In this document: piece by piece, positions 19,113 through 27,195 of the stretch
Layout: each line of letters begins with the position of its first letter
How positions within the stretch are numbered: the first letter of the stretch is position 1
NCBI GenBank assembly: GCA_964654285.1
Contig: CAZZJC010000028.1
Span: 7,591 to 71,590, forward strand
Direction of reading: 5' to 3'
Source of the DNA: BJHQ01 sp964654285
Lineage (GTDB): Bacteria; Planctomycetota; UBA11346
DNA length: 64,000 nt
Made by a program: the position numbers and the translations under genes
The notes under the pieces: generated by a model
Database searches by the model: none
What the model was told of the DNA's origin: nothing
Seen by the model: the letters and a program-made list of their open reading frames with translations, nothing else

Positions 19113-20498
19113 TCACTTCGCGAAGCCGTAGTCCTCTTTGCGGAACTTGCTCTGGTCGACGGATTCCATCATGTCCGCGATGAACTCCTGCTCGTCCTGA
19201 GGCAGGCGGTCGACGGTCTTCTGCAGGCGGTCGAGGTACGGCTTCTCCTTGTCCGCGATCCGCACCTTGCCGGCGGCGGCGCCTTCCTTGATCGCGGCGA
19301 CGGCCTCGCGGGCGACGGCGACGGCGGACAGGTAGTGGGTCGGCTGGCCGACGATGGCCTTGGCGAAGCGGATGGTGTTCTCCGGCGTCAGGACATATGC
19401 CTGCGGGTCGAGCGCGGCGTCGCTGCGCACGAAGAGGTTGCGCAGCATGAGCGCCGCAGCCTTGCCGTCGGCGTTGGCGAGGTTCATCAGACGGGTGTCG
19501 TAGATGAGCTGTTCCATGTAGCAGGTCGGCGCCATGCCGCCGAGCAGCTTGATGTTCTGCACCGATTCGTTCGACCAGGTATCGCAGGCGGCGGCGGCGA
19601 TGTTGCCCACCGGCGACAGGTGCGCGCAGGCGGCGGTCTTGCCTTCCATCGCGATCGGGCAGCCGGTGATGGCCTTGAGGATCGGGTTCTCGTAGGCGCA
19701 GTCCTTGCCGGGGCCGACCGCGCCCTGTTCATGCGCGACCAGGGCGCGCACGGCGGTGATCGGGCGCACCACGGCGGCGAACACGCGCGGGATCAGCTTC
19801 TGCTCGGCCAGCACCATCGCGGTGTTGCCGAAGCCGCAGGCCGAGTCGCCGGCCGGCTGCACGCCGTGCTGCTTGGCGATCGCGGCGAGGTGGCCCCAGA
19901 GGAAGGTCATGTCGCGCGCGCCCAGGATGGCGGTGCCGAAGATGACGCCCTTCAGGTCGGCCATCGTCAACGCCTCGTCATGGACCTCCTTGCCGCCGAC
20001 GCTTTCGATCGACAGCAGTTCCGCCCCGGCGGCAGCCGAGCCGTGGAACGTTTCGAGCATCGCTTCCCAGTATTTGCCGCTGCGCATGAGCGGCGGGCGG
20101 ATCATCTCGCGGTTGTCGTTGGGGGTCATGCGGAGGACCGACTTCAGGCCCCACTTCGCATGCGCATCGTTCATGCCGTTGAGCAGGATCTTGGCGAGGT
20201 CGATGCCCAGCTGCGGTTCCCAGGTCATCGGGGGCAGGGTCTCGAACTCGATGACCACGCCGTTGGCTTCCAGCTCGGCGGCGCGCTTGAGCGCCCCGGT
20301 GATGATCTCGTGGTAGTGGGCGCGGATCTCGGGCTTGGTCTTCTCTTCGATGGTCATCGTCGGGAGGGTGAAGTTCAGCTCGGGGTAGACCTCGCCGCCA
20401 CCGATCTTCATGCCCATGCGGGTGTTGACCGGCTTGGGGGCGAAGCCGAAGCGGAGGTCGTCGGGGTTGGTGATCGCAAGGGAGGTGTAGCGGGGCAT
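19113..20498 (-). CDS. mtaB: Methanol:corrinoid methyltransferase
   Basis: 461 residues, the usual MtaB length. It transfers the methyl group of methanol to a corrinoid protein (MtaC); MtaA then passes it to a thiol acceptor or tetrahydrofolate-linked pathway. Zinc ligands of the family are recognisable as E165 (IESVGGKE), C221 (GDSACGFGN) and C267 (GPGKDCAYEN), and further family motifs are MEGKTAACAH and CDTWSNES. The ATG at 20498 has AGGAC upstream and starts the family's N-terminal RYTSLAI motif. No MtaC- or MtaA-like gene lies in the window, so the corrinoid partner must be encoded elsewhere, or the substrate may be a different methyl donor. A CobW-type GTPase follows and an AraC regulator is divergent. 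Confidence 0.93.
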   Translation of the reverse strand: MPRYTSLAITNPDDLRFGFAPKPVNTRMGMKIGGGEVYPELNFTLPTMTIEEKTKPEIRAHYHEIITGALKRAAELEANGVVIEFETLPPMTWEPQLGIDLAKILLNGMNDAHAKWGLKSVLRMTPNDNREMIRPPLMRSGKYWEAMLETFHGSAAAGAELLSIESVGGKEVHDEALTMADLKGVIFGTAILGARDMTFLWGHLAAIAKQHGVQPAGDSACGFGNTAMVLAEQKLIPRVFAAVVRPITAVRALVAHEQGAVGPGKDCAYENPILKAITGCPIAMEGKTAACAHLSPVGNIAAAACDTWSNESVQNIKLLGGMAPTCYMEQLIYDTRLMNLANADGKAAALMLRNLFVRSDAALDPQAYVLTPENTIRFAKAIVGQPTHYLSAVAVAREAVAAIKEGAAAGKVRIADKEKPYLDRLQKTVDRLPQDEQEFIADMMESVDQSKFRKEDYGFAK

Positions 20499-20585
20499 GG
20501 GGTGTCCTGGGCGGGGTTGGCGGTGGCTGGTGGCTGGGCGCCGGGGTCGCGCTTGGCTTTCCCTGACGCTCTGCCCGCATGATAT

Positions 20586-20632
20586 GACCAAGGAGAAACC
20601 GGAATCCCGGCGGTTCATGACCGGCTTTGGTC
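20586..20632. promoter_or_regulatory. Candidate operator between mtaB and the divergent AraC gene
   Basis: The 177-base divergent intergenic region contains the inverted repeat GACCAAGG...(C)TTTGGTC, with arms at 20586-20591 and 20627-20632 flanking CCGG boxes. An ATGACC hexamer is also repeated directly at 20584 and 20617, 33 bases (about three helical turns) apart. AraC-type regulators bind such spaced repeats. This is pattern-based only. Confidence 0.35.
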
Positions 20633-20675
20633 TATCCGTGCTTGTCCGCCGTGGTCCTCCTGGCACGGTGTCGGC

Positions 20676-21869
20676 ATGGCGGCAACCCCGGGAAATCGTC
20701 GGCGCACGGCCGCGACCTCCGCATCCAGGCGCTCCGCCGCGACCGCCCTGCCGTCCTGCTTCCGCCAGCAGGATATCCATGTGCTGCTCGACGATTACGC
20801 CAGGACCTGGGGCGTGCTGGCGCTGCTCGTCGATCCTGATGGCCGTCCGATGCCGCCGGACGGCAGGCCGGCGCCCGAAGCCTTCGTGTGCACCACCGCC
20901 ATCTCCGAGGCCCTGCGCTGGGGCGAGCCGGCCTTCGTCCCAGCCGCCGGCGAACGCCTGGCCTGGGCCGTGCCGGTGATGGTGAATGCGCGGATCGTCG
21001 GGGGGCTGGTCGCCGTCGCACCCGAATCCACGCTCGCGGGCGATCGCCAACGTTCACGCGCCATCCTCAACGATCTGCGCGCGCGCGCCGAAGCGGCGAA
21101 CCTGACCAATGCCGCGCTGCTCGGCCGCAACCGGCAGCTCGGCCTGCGCGAACAGGCCCGCGCCGAGGCCATCCGCCTGGCCAAGGGCGGTTCCGCCCGG
21201 GCCGAGGTCCACGCCGCCTACCAGCGCGAGGAGGCCGGCCTGATCAGCGCGATCCGGCGCGGCGACGACGCCCAGGCGCGCCAGATCCTCAACCGCGTGC
21301 TGGTCGTGCTCTACGGCCTTGCCGGCACCGACGTGCGCGCGCTCAAGGCGTTCGCGCTGGAGCTCACCACCACCATGGTCCGCACCGCGGTCGAAGGCGG
21401 CGCCCCGACGCGGGCGAGCGCCGCCGGCCTCGCCCGCCTGGCCGAACTCGCGGATCTCGAGGACGAGGAAGCGGTCTCGCGCTGGCTCGCGGCGGCGATG
21501 AACGACCTCATGGCCGCGATCCGCGCCTCGCGCAGCCCGCCCGGCGACGTGCTGATGACCGAAGCCCAGCGCATCGTGCGCGAACGCCACCGCGAACCGC
21601 TGACCCGCGACCAGGTCGCGAAGCAGTGCCATTGTTCGCCGGCGCATTTTTCCCGCCTGTTCCGCGCCCGCACCGGCCTGTCGTTCACCGACGCCCTGGC
21701 CCAGGCGCGCTGCGAGCACGCGGCGGAGCTGCTCGCCCGCAGCGACGATTCCCTCGCCGGCATCGCCGTCGACTGCGGCTTCGCGGATCAGAGCCACTTC
21801 GGCAAGGTGTTCCGCCGGCGCATGGGCACGACCCCGCGCGCCTACCGCCTGCGCATGCAGGCCGGTTGA
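20676..21869 (+). CDS. AraC-family regulator with PocR-like sensor region
   Basis: 397 residues. The N-terminal ~100 residues resemble the PocR sensor fold found in AraC regulators of corrinoid-dependent pathways, but the cysteines often seen there are not conserved. A helical middle part (about 170-260) is followed by a C-terminal double HTH AraC domain (HCSPAHFSRLFRARTG; IAVDCGFADQSHFGKVFRRR). It is transcribed divergently from mtaB, so it is the likely regulator of mtaB and the CobW gene, probably sensing methanol, a related methyl donor or a corrinoid. The start at 20676 is uncertain; the first 30 residues are Arg/Ala-rich and a later start is possible. Confidence 0.85.
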   Translation: MAATPGNRRRTAATSASRRSAATALPSCFRQQDIHVLLDDYARTWGVLALLVDPDGRPMPPDGRPAPEAFVCTTAISEALRWGEPAFVPAAGERLAWAVPVMVNARIVGGLVAVAPESTLAGDRQRSRAILNDLRARAEAANLTNAALLGRNRQLGLREQARAEAIRLAKGGSARAEVHAAYQREEAGLISAIRRGDDAQARQILNRVLVVLYGLAGTDVRALKAFALELTTTMVRTAVEGGAPTRASAAGLARLAELADLEDEEAVSRWLAAAMNDLMAAIRASRSPPGDVLMTEAQRIVRERHREPLTRDQVAKQCHCSPAHFSRLFRARTGLSFTDALAQARCEHAAELLARSDDSLAGIAVDCGFADQSHFGKVFRRRMGTTPRAYRLRMQAG

Positions 21870-21875
21870 CCGGGC

Positions 21876-22637
21876 CTACCTGGGATCCGCTTCCGGGTCG
21901 GCACCGAGCAGGCGCAGGCGGTGATGGCGCTCCCAGCGCATCGCCTGGGCGTGCGCGGGGAAGGCGCGCTCCCAGGCGCGGAACCGGGGCGAATGCGGTT
22001 TCTCCCCCGGCATGGGAGCGAGCGCCTGGCGGTGGTGGCAGAGTTCATGCCAGAGGACGTGGTCGAGGAACACCCGCGCGACCCAGGGCAGGGCGAGGCG
22101 GGGGTGGATCATGATCCGCGCCGGTTCGCCGCGCCGGTAGCTGCCGTAGCGGATCTGGCGCAGCTGGCGGCCGCCGGTGTCGCGCGACCAGCTGATCCGC
22201 GGCTGCGGCAGGTCGCTGAACCCGGCCGCATGGATGCGCTGGAAATCCGCGACCAGATCGACGTGCGCGCCGACCGGATCGCACACCGGAACCGGGCCAA
22301 GCCGGGCGAGCGCGCGTTCGCGCTCGCCCTGGGCGAGGCGGTTCAGCGCGTCCCGGATGCCCGGATGCCGGCCGCGACCGCCGGCGGTGATCCAGGCCGG
22401 CAAGGCGGCCAGGCAATCGGCGTCAGCGACCAGCCGGCGATGGATGCCCAGCCGCCAGGCGCCAGGCCGGCCGCCCAGGCTCAGCGCGACGCGGCGGTTG
22501 CGGGTGATGCGGACCGCCACCGCCAGGCCCGCCGCGGCGAGGCGGTTCTGCAGCCGCAGGACGTCCGGATCCGCGTCCGCCACGGCGACCGGTTCTGGCG
22601 GACGCAGCCAGGAACGCAGGAATCCCGGCCAGGTCAT
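21876..22637 (-). CDS. SprT/WLM-like zinc metalloprotease
   Basis: 253 residues. The active-site motif HELCHH (HExxH type) appears after residue 190 in the context VLWHELCHHRQALAP, typical of SprT-like or WLM-like zincins. The third ligand is probably a histidine in the following segment (EKPHSPRF). No signal peptide or membrane helix is visible. Its start overlaps the stop of the upstream YggS-like gene by four bases, so translation is coupled. Substrate unknown; SprT-like proteases act on proteins including DNA-protein crosslinks in eukaryotes, but the bacterial role is unclear. Confidence 0.75.
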   Translation of the reverse strand: MTWPGFLRSWLRPPEPVAVADADPDVLRLQNRLAAAGLAVAVRITRNRRVALSLGGRPGAWRLGIHRRLVADADCLAALPAWITAGGRGRHPGIRDALNRLAQGERERALARLGPVPVCDPVGAHVDLVADFQRIHAAGFSDLPQPRISWSRDTGGRQLRQIRYGSYRRGEPARIMIHPRLALPWVARVFLDHVLWHELCHHRQALAPMPGEKPHSPRFRAWERAFPAHAQAMRWERHHRLRLLGADPEADPR

Positions 22638-23362
22638 GCCGACGTGCCGCCATCGGATGGATCGACGGATGGAGAGCCGGATGGGACGAACAACCGGGTG
22701 CCGACGCGGATCTCGGTGGCGCCCTCCGCGACGGCGAGGGCGAAATCGCCGGACATGCCCATGCTCAGGCGCTTCAGGCCGTGGCGGGCAGCGAGTTCGC
22801 GACAGGCGGCGAAGCAGCGCCGCACCCCGCTTTCATCGGCGTTTCCTGCAAGATCCGGGGCCATGGTCATGAGGCCTTCGACCACGCAGGCGGGAATCGC
22901 ACGCAGACGGTCGAGCATCGCCGGCAGGGCGTCGGGCGGCAGGCCGGCCTTCGCCGACTCGCCCGAGGTGTTCACCTGGACGAAGACCGGATAACGCCGC
23001 TCAGCCGTGAAGCCGGCCGCCGCGATCGCCTTGGCGAAGCGGTCGACATGGCCGGGATCGCACAGGCTGTGCAGGCACTGCGCCAGGCGCACGGTGTCGG
23101 CCAGCTGCCGGCCCTGGATCCGCCCGATGGCGTGGAAACGCGCGCCGGCCGGGGCGTTCGCCACCATCAATTCCAGGTGATCGACGCGATTCTCTCCGTA
23201 ATCCAGGACGCCGGCGGCGGCCAGGCGGGGCAGCACCTCGGGCCCCTGGGACTTGGTGACGGCGATCAGCCGCACCGTGGCCGGATCGCGGCCGGCGCCC
23301 TGGCAGGCGGCGGCGATCTCGGCGCGCACGGCGGCAAGGTTGCTTGCGATGACATCCGGCAT
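22634..23362 (-). CDS. YggS/PLPBP-family PLP homeostasis protein
   Basis: 242 residues, normal length. A single-domain alanine-racemase-like TIM barrel with the PLP lysine in VTKSQ (about residue 37), the GENRVD motif and C-terminal MSGDF and EIRVGTRLF motifs that hold the PLP phosphate. The family has no catalysed reaction but buffers pyridoxal phosphate and amino/keto acid pools. It overlaps the downstream SprT-like gene by four bases. Confidence 0.93.
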   Translation of the reverse strand: MPDVIASNLAAVRAEIAAACQGAGRDPATVRLIAVTKSQGPEVLPRLAAAGVLDYGENRVDHLELMVANAPAGARFHAIGRIQGRQLADTVRLAQCLHSLCDPGHVDRFAKAIAAAGFTAERRYPVFVQVNTSGESAKAGLPPDALPAMLDRLRAIPACVVEGLMTMAPDLAGNADESGVRRCFAACRELAARHGLKRLSMGMSGDFALAVAEGATEIRVGTRLFVPSGSPSVDPSDGGTSA

Positions 23363-23412
23363 GGCGGCGCCGAGGTCATCGCCGGCGGACGGCAGTCAAG
23401 CGCCGCCCCGGT

Positions 23413-24945
23413 TTACTTTCCGGCCGGCTGGTCGGGAACGGCGCCGCCGGACTCGGTGGCATAGCCCTTGTCGATCGCCCAGTCGCGCCATTTGGCGATG
23501 GCGGCGGCACGTTTGTCCTCGGCGGCGGAGGCATCGAAACCGTGGTCCTGCCGGGTGATCTGCTTGAGGATGCCATGCGCCTTCATGCGTATGATCTGAT
23601 CGTTGCTGCCCAGGCCATCGAGCAGGGCAGGGATGGACTTGGGGCCGGCGGCCACGAGGGCGCTCTCGGCCGCAGCGGAGTCCTTGCGCACCGCGCTGCC
23701 CAGCAGGCGCACGTTCTCGCTGGAGAAATCCTTCTTCCCGGTCGCAACCGAGGTGGCGGCGACCGGATTGCGGTCTTCGAGCCAGATCCAGGTCGCGCCT
23801 TCGTCGCGCCACCACTTCTCGATGAGGTCCGCCTGCTTCTTGCGCTGCTCGTCGGGGCCGACCGGATCGAAGGCGCGTTCGCCGGCGATGCGGTTGATGA
23901 CCGCGATGGCCTTGCGGTTGACGCCGGCATCCTTGACCCGCAGCAGGCGGATGAGCACCGGCATGATGGCGCGGTCGCGGTATTCGTAGAGCGCGGCGGC
24001 GGCCTCGACCTGCACCGACGGATCAGCGCTCGTCAGCTGCTCGCCGAGGATGGTGCGTTCGCTCACGTTCCAGTTCAGCTCCCACCAGCGCTGCGCGGTG
24101 TCGCGGCTCATGGTCTTCTTGGGCAGCAGGGTGATATCGGCTGCGGCCTCGATCGCGGCCGTCTTCACCCGGGCGTCGGCGTGGTCCATGAGCTCGATCA
24201 GGCGCGGGATGGCGTTGCGCTCCTTGAGCGTGCCCGCGATCATCGCGAAGTATTCCAGGTCGCCCGCGTCGGCGACCTTCTCGCTCGCCTTGGCGACGAA
24301 GGCGAACAGCTTCCGCGCCCGGGGGCGATCTGACGAGCTGAGGATGCGGCAGATGTCGGCCGCCGCATACAGGTCGCCGAAATCCGCCTTCAACGCCTTG
24401 CACAGCAGGGCGAACCCGGACTTGTCGAGATCGCGATTGATGGTCGCGATCGCGCTTTCCATCGCGGTCGAGTCGTTGCCCAGGCGGGGCAGCCTGCTGA
24501 TGTGGGTGTCCCACAGCCAGGGATCGTCAGGCATCGGCGACGGCAAGGTGAGATCCCATGGCACCTGCGCCGCGGTCGGGGCCTTGCCGTCAGGGGTCCG
24601 GGTCCGGCCGCCGCCCTGCCCGGCAGCGGGGGCCTGGGCGGTCTGGCCCTGGCCCTCCTTCACCAGCGATTTGTGCAGCCATTTCTCGCCGACGCGGACG
24701 AACCCGAGCGCGGTGCGGGCGCCATCGTGGTCGGGATCCAGCTTGAGCGCCTGGTTCCAGTAGGTCCGCGCCAGGGTCTGGCGCTGATTCGCGGCGCACC
24801 AGTTGCCCAGCGCGACGACCTGATCCGCGCTGGCGAAGTCGGTGCGCGCCTTGACCTCGTCGAAGGTCTCCTCCGCCCCCAGCACCGCCAAGCCGGCGAG
24901 CAGGCCCAGGACGGGAATCAGCAGCAGCGAGCGCAGGCGGATCAT
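23413..24945 (-). CDS. Exported HEAT-repeat protein
   Basis: 510 residues. The ATG at 24945 is preceded by GAGGAG and gives a clear signal peptide (LRSLLLIPVLGLLAGLAVLGA); upstream in-frame starts are rejected as Pro-rich non-coding sequence. A short TPR-like stretch near residues 40-90 (YWNQALKLDPDHDGARTALG) is followed by a Pro/Gly/Gln-rich linker and HEAT/Armadillo-type helical repeats (for example AIPRLIELMDHADARVKTAA and SVQVEAAAALYEYRD). Such repeats make protein-protein contacts. Function unknown; PVC-group genomes often carry comparable exported HEAT proteins. Divergent from clpP with 236 bases between. Confidence 0.75.
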   Translation of the reverse strand: MIRLRSLLLIPVLGLLAGLAVLGAEETFDEVKARTDFASADQVVALGNWCAANQRQTLARTYWNQALKLDPDHDGARTALGFVRVGEKWLHKSLVKEGQGQTAQAPAAGQGGGRTRTPDGKAPTAAQVPWDLTLPSPMPDDPWLWDTHISRLPRLGNDSTAMESAIATINRDLDKSGFALLCKALKADFGDLYAAADICRILSSSDRPRARKLFAFVAKASEKVADAGDLEYFAMIAGTLKERNAIPRLIELMDHADARVKTAAIEAAADITLLPKKTMSRDTAQRWWELNWNVSERTILGEQLTSADPSVQVEAAAALYEYRDRAIMPVLIRLLRVKDAGVNRKAIAVINRIAGERAFDPVGPDEQRKKQADLIEKWWRDEGATWIWLEDRNPVAATSVATGKKDFSSENVRLLGSAVRKDSAAAESALVAAGPKSIPALLDGLGSNDQIIRMKAHGILKQITRQDHGFDASAAEDKRAAAIAKWRDWAIDKGYATESGGAVPDQPAGK

Positions 24946-25181
24946 CGGAGTCTCCTCGGTGGGGATCGGAGGGATGCGGGAATATGCCCCGGATCCTGGT
25001 TTCATCCTAGACGTTTCCGGCAACGTGCGACCGGCAGTGGCCTGGGCAGCAGGCGCGTCCGGGGTCGGCGTGTGAACCGGAAGCGGCCCTGCCGCCGGCC
25101 CCGGCGTGTCTTCCCGGCGGGCCAAACGGTTTGTGCCCGCCCAGGTTCACCCTAGCCTGCACCACCCCAGCGAGGACCCCC

Positions 25182-25769
25182 ATGCCCATCCCCTACGTGA
25201 TCGAAAAAGACGCCCGCGGCGAGCGCACCTACGACATCTACAGCCGCCTGCTCAAAGACCGCATCGTCTTCATCGGCGAGGTCATCGACGACTTCGTCGC
25301 CAACGTCGTGGTGGCGCAGCTGCTGTTCCTGCAGAGCCAGAAGCGCGATTCCGATGTCACGCTCTACATCAACTCGCCGGGCGGCTCGATCAGCGCCGGC
25401 TTCGCGATCTACGACACCATCCAGTACCTGACCTGCGACGTGGTCACGGTGTGCGTCGGCCAGGCCGCGAGCATGGGCGCGTTCCTGCTCGGCTCCGGCA
25501 CCAAGGGCAAGCGCTTCGCCCTGCCGCACAGCCGGATCATGATCCACCAGCCTTTCGGCGGCACCGAAGGCCAGGCCTCCGACATCGAGATCCAGGCGCG
25601 GGAACTCGTGCGCCTGAAGAACGAGCTGACCCGCATCATCAGCGCCCAGACCGGGCAGCCGATCGAGAAGATCAAGCGCGACAGCGAACGCGACCACTAC
25701 ATGACCGCCGACGAGGCCTGCGCCTACGGCATCATCGACAAGGTGGTGACCAAGCCGACCGCAGTCTGA
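25182..25769 (+). CDS. clpP: ATP-dependent Clp protease proteolytic subunit
   Basis: 195 residues. The catalytic triad S97 (GQAASMGAFLL), H122 (MIHQPFGG) and D171 (SERDHYMTADEA) is complete and in canonical positions. The ATG at 25182 has GAGGA upstream; the longer frame from 25131 would add unrelated residues. ClpP forms a tetradecameric serine protease that degrades substrates unfolded by ClpX or ClpA. clpX follows 112 bases downstream after a strong hairpin. Confidence 0.97.
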   Translation: MPIPYVIEKDARGERTYDIYSRLLKDRIVFIGEVIDDFVANVVVAQLLFLQSQKRDSDVTLYINSPGGSISAGFAIYDTIQYLTCDVVTVCVGQAASMGAFLLGSGTKGKRFALPHSRIMIHQPFGGTEGQASDIEIQARELVRLKNELTRIISAQTGQPIEKIKRDSERDHYMTADEACAYGIIDKVVTKPTAV

Positions 25770-25790
25770 GGCATTCCCCAGGGTTTCTTC

Positions 25791-25819
25791 AGGCGATGCC
25801 GACACGCTCGGCATCGCCT
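25791..25819. terminator. Strong hairpin between clpP and clpX
   Basis: AGGCGATGCCGA and TCGGCATCGCCT form a perfect 12-base stem around a 5-base loop, 21 bases after the clpP stop. There is no T-run, so it may be a partial terminator, an mRNA stability or processing element, or an attenuator that separates clpP and clpX expression. Confidence 0.5.
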
Positions 25820-25881
25820 TCCACCTGCCGCCTGCCGTCCCCTTCCCCGCACCGACCACCTCCGCTAGGATCCCGTCCGCC

Positions 25882-27195
25882 ATGACCAAGCCGCGCAAGT
25901 CCGGTGGCCCGCCCGATAGCTGCTCCTTCTGCGGCCGCGCCACGCATCAGGTCGAACGCCTGATCTCGGGGCCGCCCGGCACCTTCATCTGCAATGAATG
26001 CGTCGATGTCTGCGCCACGTTGCTCAAGGACCAGGGCAAGAAGGCGACCCCGGCCGCCGAGGGCGCCGCATCGCGCGGGGCGCGCCTGCCGTCGCCGGGC
26101 GAGATCAAGGCCCACCTCGACCAGTACATCATCGGCCAGGAGCACGCGAAGCGCACCATCGCGGTCGCGGTCTACAACCACTACAAGCGGTTGAAGCACA
26201 ACAAGACCGCGAGCGACGTGGAGCTGGAGAAATCCAACATCCTGATGCTCGGCCCGACCGGCTCCGGCAAGACCGCGATCGCGCGCTGCCTCGCCAAGAT
26301 GCTCAACGTGCCCTTCGCGATCGGCGACGCGACCTCGCTCACCGAGGCGGGCTACGTCGGCGAGGATGTCGAGAACCTCATCCTGCGCCTCCTCCAGAAC
26401 TGCGACTACGACGTGGCCCGCGCCGAGACCGGCATCGTCTACGTCGACGAGATCGACAAGATCCGGCGCTCGTCCGGCAACGTCTCGATCACCCGCGATG
26501 TCAGCGGCGAAGGCGTGCAGCAGGCCCTGCTCAAGCTGGTCGAAGGCACCGTCGCCAACGTCCCGCCCGGCGGCGGCCGCAAGCATCCCGAGCAGAAGTA
26601 CATCCAGGTCAACACCACCAACATCCTCTTCATCTGCGGCGGCGCCTTCGGCGGCCTCTCCGACATCATCGGCCGCCGCATCGGCGAACGCAAAGTCGGC
26701 TTCAACCTCGATCCCGACGCCCGCCTCGGCGCCGGCCAGGTCGACGACGAGGACCAGCGCCTGCTGGCACAGGTCATCCCGGAGGATCTCGTCGAGTTCG
26801 GCCTGATCCCCGAGTTCATCGGCCGCCTGCCGGTGACGGTCGCCCTGCAGCCGCTGAGCGAAGAGGCGCTGATGAGCATCCTCACCCAGCCGCGCAACGC
26901 CCTGGTCAAGCAGTTCCACGCCCTGTTCGCGATGGAGGGCGTCGAGCTGCGCTTCACCGACGAGGCCCTGCTGGCGATCGCGCACAAGGCGATGGAGCGC
27001 AAGACCGGCGCCCGGGCGCTGCGCGCCATCATCGAGACGGTGATGCTGGATCTCATGTTCGATCTGCCGGAACTCGCGAAATCGAGCAAGGAGTTCGTCA
27101 TCACCGCCGAACTGGTGCGCGAACGCCTGGCCGATCCGGGCCGCCGCCAGGGACTGGCCAGCGATCTCGACTCCCCCATCAAGGAAAGCGCATGA
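25882..27195 (+). CDS. clpX: ATP-dependent Clp protease ATP-binding subunit
   Basis: 437 residues. The N-terminal zinc-binding domain has the four cysteines CSFC...CNEC. The AAA+ core has Walker A GPTGSGKT and Walker B IVYVDEIDKI, the RKHPEQKYIQV pore-loop region typical of ClpX, and sensor-2 region KTGARALR. It unfolds substrates and feeds them to ClpP. Its stop overlaps the start of the next gene (ATGA), coupling ClpX to a PHP-domain protein. Confidence 0.97.
   Translation: MTKPRKSGGPPDSCSFCGRATHQVERLISGPPGTFICNECVDVCATLLKDQGKKATPAAEGAASRGARLPSPGEIKAHLDQYIIGQEHAKRTIAVAVYNHYKRLKHNKTASDVELEKSNILMLGPTGSGKTAIARCLAKMLNVPFAIGDATSLTEAGYVGEDVENLILRLLQNCDYDVARAETGIVYVDEIDKIRRSSGNVSITRDVSGEGVQQALLKLVEGTVANVPPGGGRKHPEQKYIQVNTTNILFICGGAFGGLSDIIGRRIGERKVGFNLDPDARLGAGQVDDEDQRLLAQVIPEDLVEFGLIPEFIGRLPVTVALQPLSEEALMSILTQPRNALVKQFHALFAMEGVELRFTDEALLAIAHKAMERKTGARALRAIIETVMLDLMFDLPELAKSSKEFVITAELVRERLADPGRRQGLASDLDSPIKESA

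Noticed and set aside
20661..20676. TGGCACG-N4-CGGCA as a sigma-54 promoter of the AraC gene
   Set aside because: The spacing fits, but the -12 box is weak and the predicted start would fall inside the coding sequence, unless the true start codon is further downstream.
18023..23400. Search for an MtaC-like corrinoid protein (DxHxxG) or MtaA near mtaB
   Set aside because: No such motif appears in the open frames around mtaB; the gene is treated as lacking a local partner.
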